Numbered from the stretch's first letter, positions 19,668 through 28,981 are shown. The stretch: 64,000 bases of DNA from Fibrobacter sp. (GCA_024398845.1 JAKSIM010000004.1:32790-96789), one strand, 5' to 3'. Notes: generated from the letters alone by a model not told the origin. Numbers and translations: made by a program.

Positions 19668-20573
19668 ATGGAATCCTTACTCATTCTCGTAGCGATTTTC
19701 GTTATTGACGCAGTCATCAAGAGTGCGGCAAAAAAACGTAAGCAGCAACAGCAGTTGCCGCCGCAAAATCAGTCGCACCCTAAGAATTCCGAAGACGAGG
19801 AAAACGACCGTAGCCAGGCTCCGCGAAGCCTCCAGGACTTGATCCGTCAATTCCAGGAAGCGCAGCGCGAAGCATCGCAAGGCACATACGTGCCGCCTAC
19901 GCCCCCCGTAGAGGAAGACGAAGACGATGTGGACGAGTTGCCCGTGGTTACACCTGCAAATCCAGGGCATTTCAGTTTCATGGAAATCGCGGAATCCGTC
20001 ATCCAGTGGGAAGAAGTCAGCGTTGATTACTTGCAAGACGCTTTTGGTTTTTCCAAGGCTACGGCAACGAAGGTTCTCGCAGAACTGCAAGAGCACAAGA
20101 TTGTCGGCCGCGACATGGGCGACGGTTACTGTGACGTGCTTGTTCACGACAAGGTGGAACTAGCAAACCTGTTCAAACGCGAACAGCTTGAAGCTAAAAA
20201 AGCCATGCAAAAAGAGCTTGCCCGCAAAAAGGCTGAACTCCAAAGCAAATGGAAGCACAAGGCAGAAACGCCCAAAGCCTCCATTGAAGCCAACGCACCC
20301 AACGCAGTCAACGGCATCGACGCAGAGTTGGAACGTCAGCGCCAGCTGAACGAACTGGAAGCACGCGCCCACGAGTCCCGCGAAGCAGCTCATGCAGCAA
20401 ACAGCGGGGAACTCGAAGCTCTTGCCGCCGCAGCAGCCTCTGTAGACGCCTCCACTACTGCAAAAACAATCCAACGCCACTTTAACATCGCCGAAATCCG
20501 CCACGGATTCATTTGGGCAAAAGTCATTGACGAGCCAAGATTCAAGCGTCGCTGGAGCGCTCGGGCTCGATAA
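19668..20573 (+). CDS. FloA-linked membrane protein with FtsK-gamma-like winged helix
   Basis: 301 residues. Residues 1-17 form an N-terminal membrane segment, then a basic stretch (KKRKQQQQ) and an acidic/proline linker. Residues about 105-165 resemble the DNA-binding gamma domain of FtsK (VSVDYLQDAFGFSKATATKVLAELQEHKIVGR): a winged helix. Residues 165-260 are an Ala/Lys/Glu-rich coiled-coil-prone helix. The last 30 residues (FNIAEIRHGFIWAKVIDEP) resemble short C-terminal peptides found in other proteins of this phylum, but I cannot name the domain. Downstream of floA by 20 bases. Whether it binds DNA at the membrane is inference. Confidence 0.6.
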   Translation: MESLLILVAIFVIDAVIKSAAKKRKQQQQLPPQNQSHPKNSEDEENDRSQAPRSLQDLIRQFQEAQREASQGTYVPPTPPVEEDEDDVDELPVVTPANPGHFSFMEIAESVIQWEEVSVDYLQDAFGFSKATATKVLAELQEHKIVGRDMGDGYCDVLVHDKVELANLFKREQLEAKKAMQKELARKKAELQSKWKHKAETPKASIEANAPNAVNGIDAELERQRQLNELEARAHESREAAHAANSGELEALAAAAASVDASTTAKTIQRHFNIAEIRHGFIWAKVIDEPRFKRRWSARAR

Positions 20574-20607
20574 TCATTCAAGCCCCTTTCAAGTCCAATT
20601 CTAGCTC

Positions 20608-20651
20608 AAAATAGAACTTATCTCTTTTTTATCGAGAGAAAGTTCTATTTT
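20608..20651. terminator. Bidirectional hairpin terminator
   Basis: A 12-bp stem, AAAATAGAACTT (20608-20619) with AAGTTCTATTTT (20640-20651), lies between convergent genes ending at 20573 (+) and 20664 (-). A-rich and T-rich flanks allow it to work on both strands. Confidence 0.75.
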
Positions 20652-20663
20652 CGCGTGTTTAAA

Positions 20664-21437
20664 TTACCCCTTCGCAAATCTGCTCAAGAATGCGTTCAGG
20701 CGTTCGTTGCCCGACTGGTTGAACACGAAATCAGGCGTTCCCTGTTCCACAACCACGCCCTTGTCCATGAAGATGACCTTGTTCGCCACATCGCGGGCAA
20801 AGGCCATTTCGTGCGTCACGATGACCATCGTCATGCGGTCTTCTGCAAGGTCCTTGATAATCTTCAAAACTTCGCCAGTGAGTTCCGGGTCCAAGGCGCT
20901 CGTCGGTTCATCGAAGAACAGAATTTTAGGATTCATAGCGAGGGCGCGGGCAATCGAAACGCGCTGCTGCTGGCCACCGCTCAATTCGCACGGGTATGCC
21001 TTTTCCTTGCCCTCGAGCCCCATGCGTTTTAGCAAAAAAAGCCCCATGGCGCGGGCATCCTTGCGATCGTTGCCCAGGACGCGCACCGGAGCAAGGCACA
21101 AATTCTGAAGCACCGTCAAATGCGGGAACAAGTTGAAATTCTGGAACACAAGCCCTGTAGAGAGGCGGATTTCACGAAGCACGCTTGCCGAGGCGTATTT
21201 TGCGGCACCCTTCTTGTCCACCCCCACAATCATATCCTTGCCATTCACAGAAACGGTTCCCGCATCAAGCATTTCAAGCTGGGTAATGCAACGAAGAAGC
21301 GTGCTCTTGCCGGAACCGCTCGGGCCAATAATCGAAAGCACCTCGCCCTCGTTCAAGTCAAAGGAGATGTCCTTCAGCACAAGGTTTTCGCCAAAGGATT
21401 TCTTCAGGTGTTCCACTTTTAAAATTGCATTATCCAT
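20664..21437 (-). CDS. Polar amino-acid ABC transporter ATPase (GlnQ-like)
   Basis: 257 residues from the ATG at 21437, preferred over the in-frame TTG at 21455 because GlnQ-type proteins begin close to KVEHLKKSFG. Walker A GPSGSGKST, Q-loop, signature LSGGQQQRV, Walker B ILFFDEPTSALD and the H-loop VTHEMAFA are all intact. Together with the permease and binding protein upstream it forms a complete polar amino-acid importer. Its start lies 21 bases after the permease stop. The exact amino acid (glutamine, cystine, other) cannot be read from sequence. Confidence 0.9.
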   Translation of the reverse strand: MDNAILKVEHLKKSFGENLVLKDISFDLNEGEVLSIIGPSGSGKSTLLRCITQLEMLDAGTVSVNGKDMIVGVDKKGAAKYASASVLREIRLSTGLVFQNFNLFPHLTVLQNLCLAPVRVLGNDRKDARAMGLFLLKRMGLEGKEKAYPCELSGGQQQRVSIARALAMNPKILFFDEPTSALDPELTGEVLKIIKDLAEDRMTMVIVTHEMAFARDVANKVIFMDKGVVVEQGTPDFVFNQSGNERLNAFLSRFAKG

Positions 21438-21458
21438 TTTCAAACCGCCGTTCAACCA

Positions 21459-22118
21459 CTACCTGTAATAATTCAGTTTCTTTTCCAAATAGGCAAAAAG
21501 CGTACTGAGCAAAAGATTCGCGACATAGTAAAACACGCCTGCGACGAACAACGGATAGATGCTTGCATAGGCGGCCTGCTGCTTCTTGGCGAGCGAAAAA
21601 AGTTCCGTCACGGCAATCACCTGTGCGAGGGAAGTATCCTTCACCAAGGTAATCACTTCGTTCGCGCTCGCGGGCACCACCTGCTTTACCACCTGCGGCA
21701 AAATGATGCGGAAGAACGTCTGCTTTTTGGTAAGCCCAAGCATTGTCGCCGCCTCGTACTGCCCCTTGGGAATCGCCTGGATTCCACCGCGGAAGATTTC
21801 GGCAAAGTATGCCGCATAGTTTATGCTGAACGCAGCAATCACCGCCGGGAAACGGTCAAAGGAAATCCCGAGCCCAGAATATTCGCTCAGGTAGTAACTG
21901 CCGAAGTAAATAGCCACAATCTGCAACAGCAAAGGCGTTCCGCGCATCACGGAGATGTAAAACGACACCGGATAACGAATGACACGGAACCGGCTCATCT
22001 TGAGGACCGCAATGAGAAGCCCAAGCGGAATGGAGAACAGGAGCGTGAGCCCGAAGATGGCGAGCGTCGTGCAGAATCCATCCCAGAGAATCGGCAGAAG
22101 AGTTGCTAAATCAGACAT
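21459..22118 (-). CDS. Polar amino-acid ABC transporter permease (HisM/GlnP-like)
   Basis: 219 residues with about five TM helices. The N-terminal helix LLPILWDGFCTTLAIFGLTLLFSIP is typical of the HEQRo family permeases, and the EAA loop reads EAATMLGLTKKQTFFRIILPQ. It forms the membrane channel of the importer, probably as a homodimer. It is separated from the binding-protein gene by a 196-base gap with repeats and a hairpin, which may lower its expression relative to the binding protein. Confidence 0.9.
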   Translation of the reverse strand: MSDLATLLPILWDGFCTTLAIFGLTLLFSIPLGLLIAVLKMSRFRVIRYPVSFYISVMRGTPLLLQIVAIYFGSYYLSEYSGLGISFDRFPAVIAAFSINYAAYFAEIFRGGIQAIPKGQYEAATMLGLTKKQTFFRIILPQVVKQVVPASANEVITLVKDTSLAQVIAVTELFSLAKKQQAAYASIYPLFVAGVFYYVANLLLSTLFAYLEKKLNYYR

Positions 22119-22122
22119 AATT

Positions 22123-22284
22123 AGACGAGAGACGAGAGACGAGAGAAATTTTTTTAGACGAGAGAGATTTTTTTAGACGACAACTGCACAAGGCGAGAGA
22201 TTTATGATATAACAAAACATTTTTCCAAACGGAGTAAAAGCAACTCAACAACGTAATCATCTAGCTATCTTTCGTCTCTCGTCT
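22123..22284. repeat. GACGAGAGA repeats with a 13-bp inverted pair
   Basis: The gap between the permease and the binding-protein gene holds tandem AGACGAGAG units at 22123-22145, further copies to about 22180, and an exact inverted partner: AGACGAGAGACGA (22123-22135) against TCGTCTCTCGTCT (22272-22284). It is low-complexity DNA inside an operon. Function unknown; mRNA processing or genome-wide intergenic repeat are options. Confidence 0.6.
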
Positions 22285-22287
22285 GTA

Positions 22288-22304
22288 GCTTTGCGAAGCA
22301 AAGC
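22288..22304 (-). terminator. Intra-operon hairpin after the binding-protein gene
   Basis: GCTTTGC (22288-22294) pairs perfectly with GCAAAGC (22298-22304), just after the binding-protein stop on the − strand. No long U-run follows, so it is more likely a processing or stability hairpin than a full terminator. Confidence 0.4.
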
Positions 22305-22314
22305 GTTCTTTCGC

Positions 22315-23094
22315 CTACTTACCGAACCACTTGGCCTGGATTTCAGCGAACTTGCCGTCAGCCTGCATAGCCTTGATGGTTTCGTTCACGGCGTCGCGGA
22401 GAGCCTGGTCCTTTTTGCGGAAACCAATGGCGTAGACTTCATCGCTGAGCCCCTCTTCCATCACCACGAAATCCTTGGCGTTCGAAGTAATCCAATACTT
22501 CGCGACAATTTCATCGAGGAACACGGCGTCGACACCACCCTTGTCCAAGTCCATCATAGCGGTCTGGTTGTCATCGAAGGGAACGATTTCCTTGGCGGCC
22601 TTGCCCGCGTCGGAAGCTTCAAGCAACTTCTGGGCGGTAGAGCCGTTCTGCACGGCAATCTTCTTACCGGCAAGTGCCACAAGGTTTGCAAGGGACTTGT
22701 CCTTCACGGAGAAAATCATGCGGTTCTTGAGATACGGGTCGCTCAAGTTCATGGCGGCGGCGCGGGCAGAGTCAACGCTCATTCCGTTCCAGATGCAGTC
22801 GATCTTGCCGGTGTTCAGTTCCTGTTCCTTGGCATCCCAGGAAATCGGCTGGGTCTTGAGCTTCACGCCAAGGCGTGCGCAAACTTCTGCAGCAAGGTCA
22901 ATGTCAAAGCCCACAATGTTGTTGTCCTTGTCGCGGAAACCCATCGGCGGGAAGGAATCGTCGAGGCCGAGCACAAATTCGCCGGCGGCCTTCACCTTGT
23001 TCAAGGATTCGTCGGCCTTCGGGGCGTCGGACTTTTGTTCGTTACAGCCGACAAAGAAAGCGGCCAGGGCGATGCATGCAAGAAATTTTTTCAT
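22315..23094 (-). CDS. Polar amino-acid ABC transporter binding lipoprotein
   Basis: 259 residues. Type II signal peptide MKKFLACIALAAFFVGC with Cys17 lipidated. The mature protein is a family 3 solute-binding protein: LDDSFPPMGFRDKDNNIVGFDIDLAAEV near the start and GKKIAVQNGSTAQK in the middle are characteristic of the His/Gln/Lys-Arg-Orn-binding group. It delivers the amino acid to the permease encoded downstream. First gene of the transporter operon. Confidence 0.9.
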   Translation of the reverse strand: MKKFLACIALAAFFVGCNEQKSDAPKADESLNKVKAAGEFVLGLDDSFPPMGFRDKDNNIVGFDIDLAAEVCARLGVKLKTQPISWDAKEQELNTGKIDCIWNGMSVDSARAAAMNLSDPYLKNRMIFSVKDKSLANLVALAGKKIAVQNGSTAQKLLEASDAGKAAKEIVPFDDNQTAMMDLDKGGVDAVFLDEIVAKYWITSNAKDFVVMEEGLSDEVYAIGFRKKDQALRDAVNETIKAMQADGKFAEIQAKWFGK

Positions 23095-23198
23095 TTTGTG
23101 TACTCCATTTTTATCAAACTAAAATGTAGAAAAAAAGGTGCGGGAGTATAATCCACGCACCTCAAATCTCCTGTCAAAACAGGCCGCTCTAAAAAAAT

Positions 23199-24482
23199 CT
23201 AATCGGAAAGCCGAGATTCCAAGGTCTTGATTTCCGTAGCGTCCAAGCCCAGCTTTTCAAGGTAATTTTCGGTAGCGGCCTGCAAGTCGACTTTTTCAAA
23301 ATCATCGAATTCCACCCCCTCGGCAGCATAGGACAAGCGAAGATTTTGCACAATAATCTTTGCGAACCATTCCTTCTGCTCTTCGGTCAGCTTAACCTGT
23401 TTGTCATCTTGAACATTGTAATAGTTGGTGTAAGTCTTGACGTAGTCTTCCTTGATTTCGTCAAGCGAAGCGCCCATCAAGGCTTCGAGAACCGCAGACA
23501 CGTAGCCCGCGCGATCCTTGCCCTCGCGGCAATGCACTAAATAAGGTCCCTTCATGGTAATCATGTGGCGGAGTCCCTTTACAAAACCATCCTTAAAGGC
23601 ACTCGAAGAGAATGCCGCCGGGAGTCCCAGGAACAAAACATTTTGCGAGGCATAGTACGAATCGGCAAAACCCTCGTAGCTTTCGGCCCCAGCCTTAGTG
23701 TCGGTCAAGTTCAGGAATACGGCAATATGAGCTTCACGCGCCAGGGAATCTACGTAAGCGCTGCGGCCAAGGCTCGGATCAATCGGGCTTGAAGAACGGT
23801 AGAACCGACCCTCACCCATTCCCGTAGTTTTCACCATACGGAAATTCGCATATTCCGGCACCGTCAAATTCGGATAATTATCAATGGATGTTCCCTGATT
23901 CTGCGCTTCACGCATTTTGAGGTTTTCTAGGTAACCACCCTTTTCCTTCATCACAATGCGAACCTTAATAGGAAGTTCAATACCGCCATCAATAATGTAC
24001 GGCGTTGCCGCGGCTCCCTCGGAATCCTTCGCAATCTTCAGTTGGCGTGTATCACCAAGATCCACACCCACCTGACCGTAGTTAATGGCAAACGTCAAAT
24101 ACTTTTTTCCCTTCGCCACGCGCAACAGATACTCACCCGACGAGACGTCATCGTAGTTCCCAACCACAGGGGCAACAAAAGTATCGTAGCCCTCCAATTC
24201 AATAGAAACAACGTCACCATATTCGAACACCTGCAAGAACGAATCCGCAGGCATAGCGAAATTCAAGTGGCCGTAGTTGAGCATATCGGATCCTTCCTCT
24301 AAAACGGAAGTTTCAATTTGAGAAAGACTTGACGCAAATCCACCAAAGCTGTTCTGCTCTTCGGAAACGGCTCCAGCAAAAGGCGAATCGGAATCATTCG
24401 TCGATTCCGAGCATGAGACACAAAAAAGGACAGAGGCACCCAAAAGCACACGTCCCAAGACATTCATTGAAAAAATTTTCAT
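23199..24482 (-). CDS. Tyrosine-phosphatase-like lipoprotein
   Basis: 427 residues from the ATG at 24482, which begins MKIFSMNVLGRVLLG and reaches lipobox CVSC; a longer start adds only six residues. A Ser/Asp-rich spacer follows the lipidated Cys. Residues about 60-180 form an uncharacterised beta-rich domain. Residues about 200-360 match Y_phosphatase3-type tyrosine phosphatases, with the P-loop HCREGKDR (CX5R) and upstream YRSSSP and FLNLTDT segments. It should act outside the inner membrane, where a phosphoprotein or phospho-sugar/inositol substrate is unclear. Lone gene. Confidence 0.8.
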   Translation of the reverse strand: MKIFSMNVLGRVLLGASVLFCVSCSESTNDSDSPFAGAVSEEQNSFGGFASSLSQIETSVLEEGSDMLNYGHLNFAMPADSFLQVFEYGDVVSIELEGYDTFVAPVVGNYDDVSSGEYLLRVAKGKKYLTFAINYGQVGVDLGDTRQLKIAKDSEGAAATPYIIDGGIELPIKVRIVMKEKGGYLENLKMREAQNQGTSIDNYPNLTVPEYANFRMVKTTGMGEGRFYRSSSPIDPSLGRSAYVDSLAREAHIAVFLNLTDTKAGAESYEGFADSYYASQNVLFLGLPAAFSSSAFKDGFVKGLRHMITMKGPYLVHCREGKDRAGYVSAVLEALMGASLDEIKEDYVKTYTNYYNVQDDKQVKLTEEQKEWFAKIIVQNLRLSYAAEGVEFDDFEKVDLQAATENYLEKLGLDATEIKTLESRLSD

Positions 24483-24593
24483 GATTAAACCCCCTCCCAT
24501 AAAATCAGGCTATTCCTGAAAATTTTCGGATTATCTCATAAATATATAAAAAAATTCGCAGCACGGCATTTTTTTTAATTGGACCATTGCGGA

Positions 24594-24689
24594 ATGTCAA
24601 ATACCCGCTATAACGAAGAAATGCTGCTTCAAACCGTAAAACTGGTCCTGAAAGGCGACAAGTCTGCCGCAAAAATCGCCAGTTTTTAA
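24594..24689 (+). pseudogene. Truncated IS3-family OrfA remnant
   Basis: A 31-codon frame, MSNTRYNEEMLLQTVKLVLK then GDKSAAKIASF and stop. It looks like the first helix-turn-helix of IS3/IS911-type transposase OrfA, whose proteins typically continue with a second helix and a leucine zipper. Here it stops directly after KIAS, and no OrfB or terminal inverted repeats are nearby. It is probably the relic of a past insertion between the phosphatase gene and the sdh operon. Short, so confidence is moderate. Confidence 0.55.
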
Positions 24690-24732
24690 GTTGAATTTCA
24701 GTGGACGCTAGTGAACTCACTTAAAAGCAAAA

Positions 24733-24758
24733 CACTCCGCCACTTTTGTGGCGGAGCG
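24733..24758 (-). terminator. Intrinsic terminator of the sdh/frd operon
   Basis: CTCCGCCAC (24735-24743) pairs with GTGGCGGAG (24748-24756) around a four-base loop. On the − strand it is followed by a T-rich run, 24 bases after the iron-sulfur subunit stop. The gap 24483-24781 otherwise holds only the IS3 remnant. Confidence 0.85.
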
Positions 24759-24781
24759 TTTATTTGGAAATCCGTTAAGGA

Positions 24782-25558
24782 TTAGTCCTTTCCGTACACC
24801 TTTTCGGCGTAGGTGGCAGTAGCCATGAGGTATTCGCGGTTCATCTTGGCGATGTAATCGACGGTGATACCCTTCGGGCAGGCAGCCTGGCATTCGTAAA
24901 GGTTCGTGCAGTTGCCGAAGCCTTCCTTGTCCATCTGTGCGACCATGGCAAGCACGCGCTTCTTTGCTTCGACCTTGCCCTGCGGGAGGAAGCTCAGGTG
25001 AGCGACCTTGGCAGAAACGAAGAGCATAGCGGAAGCGTTCTTACATGCAGCGACGCAAGCACCGCAACCAATGCAAGCGGCAGCGTCGAAGGCGCGGTCG
25101 GCATCAGCCTTGGGAACCGGAATCACGGATGCTTCAGGAGCAGCACCGGTGTTGACGGAAACGAAGCCGCCAGCCTGGATAATGCGGTCGAATGCGCTGC
25201 GGTCAACGGCGCAGTCACGGATGACCGGGAATGCAGAAGCACGCCACGGTTCGATGACGATGGTGTCGCCATCCTTGAACTTGCGCATGTGAAGCTGGCA
25301 GGTAGTCGTTGCATGGTCAGGACCGTGCGGCATACCGTTGATGACGAGAGAGCACATACCGCAAATGCCTTCGCGGCAGTCGTGGTCGAAAGCGAAGCCT
25401 TCCTTGCCCTGCTTCATCTGTTCTTCGTTCACAATGTCCAACATTTCGAGGAAGGACATGTCCGGAGATACATCGTTGATCTTGACAGTTTCGAATTGAC
25501 CCTTGGTCTTGGCATCCTTCTGACGCCAAATCTTCAAAGTTAAATTGAGTCCGGCCAT
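24782..25558 (-). CDS. sdhB: Succinate dehydrogenase/fumarate reductase iron-sulfur subunit
   Basis: 258 residues. It passes electrons between the flavoprotein and the membrane haem subunit. Cysteines for the 2Fe-2S centre are in CREGICGMC and the following CQL; the 4Fe-4S and 3Fe-4S centres are in [11 protein letters not shown] and CxxxxECQAACP. The last gene of the C-A-B operon; its start overlaps the flavoprotein stop by one base. In a succinate-forming anaerobe the complex would mainly run as fumarate reductase; direction cannot be read from sequence. Confidence 0.95.
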   Translation of the reverse strand: MAGLNLTLKIWRQKDAKTKGQFETVKINDVSPDMSFLEMLDIVNEEQMKQGKEGFAFDHDCREGICGMCSLVINGMPHGPDHATTTCQLHMRKFKDGDTIVIEPWRASAFPVIRDCAVDRSAFDRIIQAGGFVSVNTGAAPEASVIPVPKADADRAFDAAACIGCGACVAACKNASAMLFVSAKVAHLSFLPQGKVEAKKRVLAMVAQMDKEGFGNCTNLYECQAACPKGITVDYIAKMNREYLMATATYAEKVYGKD

Positions 25559-27471
25559 TATTTGTAGCTCCTAGTAACGAGGTGGACGTTATCAAATGTG
25601 AGAGGTTCCTTGGAAAGTTCCGGTGCGACACCGTCGCCCTTGTATTCCCAAGCACCGACGTAGCAGAAGTTTTCATCATCACGCTTTGCTTCGCCTTCTT
25701 CGGTCTGGCTTTCTTCACGGAAGTGACCGCCGCAAGATTCTTCACGGTGGAGGGCGTCGAGGGTGAGGACTTCTGCGAATTCGAGGAAGTCAGCCAGACG
25801 GCCGGCACGTTCCAGGTTCTGGTTGAAGGAACCTTCGGAGCCGACGACGTTGACGTTGTGCCAGAATTCGTCGCGGAGAGCAGGAATCTTTTCGAGGGCA
25901 GTCTTAAGACCGGCTTCGTTACGAGCCATGCCCACGTATTCCCACATGATGTTACCGAGTTCACGATGGATGTCGTTCACAGTGCGATGACCCTTGATGC
26001 TGAGGAGCTTCTGGATCTTTTCAGCAGTCTGTTTCTTGCAGTCTTCGAAGGCCGGATCGGATTCGGAAACCTTTTCGAGCTTCGTGCCGGCGAAGTAGCC
26101 GCCGATGGTGAACGGAATCACGAAGTAGCCGTCGGAGAGGCCCTGCATAAGAGCAGAAGCGCCGAGGCGGTTTGCACCGTGGTCAGAGAAGTTTGCTTCA
26201 CCGAGGACGAAGCAGCCCGGGATGGTGGACATCAAATCGTAGTCAACCCACAGACCACCCATGGTGTAGTGGATTGCCGGGAAGATGCGCATCGGGACCT
26301 TGTACGGGTCTTCGTCGGTGATCTTTTCGTACATCTGGAAGAGGTTGCCGTACTTGGCGGAAACGCCTGCAACGCCCATGCGTTCGATAGCATCGGCGAA
26401 GTCAAGGTACACAGCCTGCTTGGTGTTACCCACGCCGAGGCCAGCATCGCAAACCTGCTTGGCGTTACGGGAAGCCACGTCACGCGGGACGAGGTTACCG
26501 AAGCTCGGGTACTTTTCTTCGAGGTAGTAGTAACGATCTTCTTCCGGGATCTGGTCCGGAGAGCGGGTATCGCCCACCTTCTTCGGGACCCAAATACGAC
26601 CGTCGTTACGGAGGGATTCACTCATAAGAGTGAGCTTGGACTGCAGGTCGCCATGACGCGGAATGCAAGTCGGGTGAATTTGTGTGTAGCACGGGTTTGC
26701 AAAGAGGGCGCCCTTCTTGTATGCACGGAAGGCAGCCGTCACGTTGGAACCCTGAGCGTTGGTGGAAAGGTAGTAGACGTTACCGTAACCGCCGGTGCAA
26801 AGGCATACTGCGTCACCCACGTGGCTTTCGAGTTCGCCAGTGATGAGGTTACGGACGATGATACCGCGAGCCTTGCCGTCAACAACGACGAGGTCCATCA
26901 TTTCGCGGCGGGGGAACATCTTGACCTTACCGGCGGCAACCTGGCGCATAAGAGCCTGGTAGGCACCGAGCAAGAGCTGCTGACCCGTCTGACCACGAGC
27001 GTAGAACGTACGGGACACCTGGGTACCACCGAAGGAGCGGTTGTCGAGGAGGCCACCGTATTCGCGGCCGAACGGAACGCCCTGGGCCACGCACTGGTCG
27101 ATGATGAGGTTGGAGTTTTCGGCCAAGCGGTGAACGTTGGCTTCGCGAGCGCGGAAGTCACCACCCTTGACGGTATCGTAGAAAAGACGGTAGACGGAGT
27201 CGCCATCGTTCTTGTAACCCTTGGCAGCGTTGATACCGCCCTGGGCAGCGATGGAGTGAGCACGACGCGGGCTATCCTGAATGCAGAAGCTCTTGACGTT
27301 GTAGCCAAGTTCTGCAAGGGAGGCTGCAGCGGATGCACCGGCAAGGCCAGTACCCACGACGAGAACCGTGAACTTACGCTTGTTGGTCGGGTTCACGAGC
27401 TTGAGTTCAAACTTATGCTTGGTCCACTTTTCAGAAATCGAACCACCGGGGATTTTAGAATCAAGAATCAT
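25558..27471 (-). CDS. sdhA: Succinate dehydrogenase/fumarate reductase flavoprotein subunit
   Basis: 637 residues. It binds FAD covalently and interconverts succinate and fumarate. The N-terminal dinucleotide fold is [20 protein letters not shown]; the histidyl-FAD region is [18 protein letters not shown]; the substrate site includes HPTCIPRHG and [34 protein letters not shown]. The size and motifs fit the Bacteroides/Wolinella-like type that pairs with a single haem-anchor subunit, encoded just upstream. Confidence 0.96.
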   Translation of the reverse strand: MILDSKIPGGSISEKWTKHKFELKLVNPTNKRKFTVLVVGTGLAGASAAASLAELGYNVKSFCIQDSPRRAHSIAAQGGINAAKGYKNDGDSVYRLFYDTVKGGDFRAREANVHRLAENSNLIIDQCVAQGVPFGREYGGLLDNRSFGGTQVSRTFYARGQTGQQLLLGAYQALMRQVAAGKVKMFPRREMMDLVVVDGKARGIIVRNLITGELESHVGDAVCLCTGGYGNVYYLSTNAQGSNVTAAFRAYKKGALFANPCYTQIHPTCIPRHGDLQSKLTLMSESLRNDGRIWVPKKVGDTRSPDQIPEEDRYYYLEEKYPSFGNLVPRDVASRNAKQVCDAGLGVGNTKQAVYLDFADAIERMGVAGVSAKYGNLFQMYEKITDEDPYKVPMRIFPAIHYTMGGLWVDYDLMSTIPGCFVLGEANFSDHGANRLGASALMQGLSDGYFVIPFTIGGYFAGTKLEKVSESDPAFEDCKKQTAEKIQKLLSIKGHRTVNDIHRELGNIMWEYVGMARNEAGLKTALEKIPALRDEFWHNVNVVGSEGSFNQNLERAGRLADFLEFAEVLTLDALHREESCGGHFREESQTEEGEAKRDDENFCYVGAWEYKGDGVAPELSKEPLTFDNVHLVTRSYK

Positions 27472-27482
27472 TAGTGGTCTCC

Positions 27483-28334
27483 TTAGTCAATATTGAAAGA
27501 AACTTGAACTTCGCCAACGGACGGAATGACGAAGGCGGCCTTTTCAGCAGCGGCCTTCTGCTGCTGTTGCTGTTCGTACTGCGGCTGGAGAGCGCGGGAC
27601 TTTTCGATGAGTTCCTGCGTAGCCGGCTGGTTAGCCAGGTAGAAGGCGGCAACGGCGGTGACGCCAAAGCCGAGAGCGATAATAACACTGTAGACAATGC
27701 CACAGATGTCGATAATCGGGGTCCACTTCTGGTGGGCAATACCCATGGTCTGGAAGGCAGATGCGATAGCGTGGAACAAGTGCATACCAACGACGAACAT
27801 GCTAATGACGTAGAAGGCGGCCCAAGCCGGCTGAGCAAACATCTGGATCGTGGTGAGCCACATGTCGCGGACAATTTCACCTTCGGCATTCACATAGAGG
27901 TAGTGTTCGCCGAACTTGAGCATCATGAGATGCTGGACGAGGAAAGCGACAACGAAGAGGCCAGACCAAATCATGGTGAACGTTGCAAAAGTCTTCTTAC
28001 CCTTGCGAGCATTGACTTCGTAACCGACATCGCCACGAGCCTTCTTGTTTTCGAGCTTAAGCGTCACTGCGAGGAAGATGTGCAGTGCGAATGCAGCCAC
28101 GAGCACCAGTTCGATGAGGTAAATCAGCTTTACCGGGAAGTGGAGCGGGTTGAAGCTCGTCAAGAACTGCGTGTAGGCGTTGTATGAAGCCTGAGCAGAA
28201 GCCTGATCAAAGTTCAAGAGTTGGAAGTTACCACACATGTGGCCAAGAACGAACAGGGCGAGGAACGCACCTGTGCATCCCATGATCTGCTTCTTACCGA
28301 TGGAAGAAGTAAGATACTTGATGATCCATTGCAT
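27483..28334 (-). CDS. sdhC: Succinate dehydrogenase/fumarate reductase cytochrome b subunit
   Basis: 283 residues with five TM helices, of the single-subunit (type B) di-haem anchor family. Histidines in conserved-looking helix positions ([40 protein letters not shown]) are the probable haem ligands. It exchanges electrons with menaquinone. The C-terminal 35 residues are Gln/Ala-rich ([17 protein letters not shown]) and longer than usual. First gene of the operon, with an AAGGAGA SD. Confidence 0.9.
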   Translation of the reverse strand: MQWIIKYLTSSIGKKQIMGCTGAFLALFVLGHMCGNFQLLNFDQASAQASYNAYTQFLTSFNPLHFPVKLIYLIELVLVAAFALHIFLAVTLKLENKKARGDVGYEVNARKGKKTFATFTMIWSGLFVVAFLVQHLMMLKFGEHYLYVNAEGEIVRDMWLTTIQMFAQPAWAAFYVISMFVVGMHLFHAIASAFQTMGIAHQKWTPIIDICGIVYSVIIALGFGVTAVAAFYLANQPATQELIEKSRALQPQYEQQQQQKAAAEKAAFVIPSVGEVQVSFNID

Positions 28335-28379
28335 TTTGAGTTTATCTCCTTGAGAGGGGTCTTTTTTGTTTGTTAAAAC

Positions 28380-28832
28380 TTAGAGAACGCAGCAAGCCTT
28401 GAGAGACGGCATTTCGTAAGCGTAGCGTTCTTCCTTCTTGAACCAGAAGTCGAGCTCGCGTTCGGCAGAAGCCGGACTATCAGAGCTGTGGACGACGTTT
28501 TCGGTCATGGAAGGGGCAAAATCGTAGCGAAGGGTACCGGGTTCCGCCTTAGCTGGATTGGTGGCACCGTTAATAGCGCGAACCTTTGCAATAGCATTTT
28601 CACCACCGAGACAGAGCATCACGGACGGGCCTTTGGTCATGTAGGCTTCAAGTTCCGGGAAGAACGGCTTCTCGACGTGTTCGGCATAAAAACCACGAGC
28701 GTCGGCAGACGTCATCTGGTGCATCTTGACTGCGCAGACGGAGAGGCCTGCGCTGATGTAACGATCGATAATACGACCAACCAAACCAGACTTCACTGCA
28801 TTCGGCTTGATCATTGCAAATGTCATTTCCAT
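28380..28832 (-). CDS. ndk: Nucleoside diphosphate kinase
   Basis: 150 residues from the ATG at 28832, preferred because AAGGTGG lies eight bases upstream; a GTG four codons earlier is in frame. It balances nucleoside triphosphates by ping-pong phosphotransfer. MTFAMIKPNAVKSG opens the ferredoxin-like fold, and the catalytic His is in NVVHSSDSPASAEREL (usually NxxHGSDS; here Ser replaces Gly). It lies 45 bases upstream of sdhC and may be co-transcribed with the sdh operon. Confidence 0.93.
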   Translation of the reverse strand: MEMTFAMIKPNAVKSGLVGRIIDRYISAGLSVCAVKMHQMTSADARGFYAEHVEKPFFPELEAYMTKGPSVMLCLGGENAIAKVRAINGATNPAKAEPGTLRYDFAPSMTENVVHSSDSPASAERELDFWFKKEERYAYEMPSLKACCVL

Positions 28833-28887
28833 TATTAGTACCACCTTTTTGTGAGTGTGTGTGAAATATAGTAAGGATTTAACGATT

Positions 28888-28977
28888 AGTGGTTGGTGGT
28901 TAGTGGTTAGTGATTAGAATTTCGGGAAAGTTCTGCACCTTCATTCTCTGTTTACTAACCACTGTTTACCAACCACT
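28888..28977. repeat. Long inverted repeat of the GGTTAGTGG family, copy 2
   Basis: Two 24-base arms (28888-28911 and 28954-28977) are complementary at 20 positions, with a four-base mismatched centre and a 42-base loop. The left arm contains the same 15-mer as 2570-2584. It lies between the SurA-like gene's stop and ndk. It could fold into a long hairpin in the transcript. Confidence 0.65.
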
Positions 28978-28981
28978 TTAA

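Noticed and set aside
24505..24720. A 71-codon − strand frame downstream of the phosphatase promoter region
   Set aside because: It runs antisense through the IS3 OrfA relic and has no recognisable protein features.
25582..27474. A 630-codon open frame antisense to the flavoprotein subunit gene
   Set aside because: It mirrors sdhA codon bias, its product matches no family, and sdhA is certain on the other strand. Similar antisense frames over ftsH (4836-6458) and glyA (39470-40864) were rejected for the same reason.
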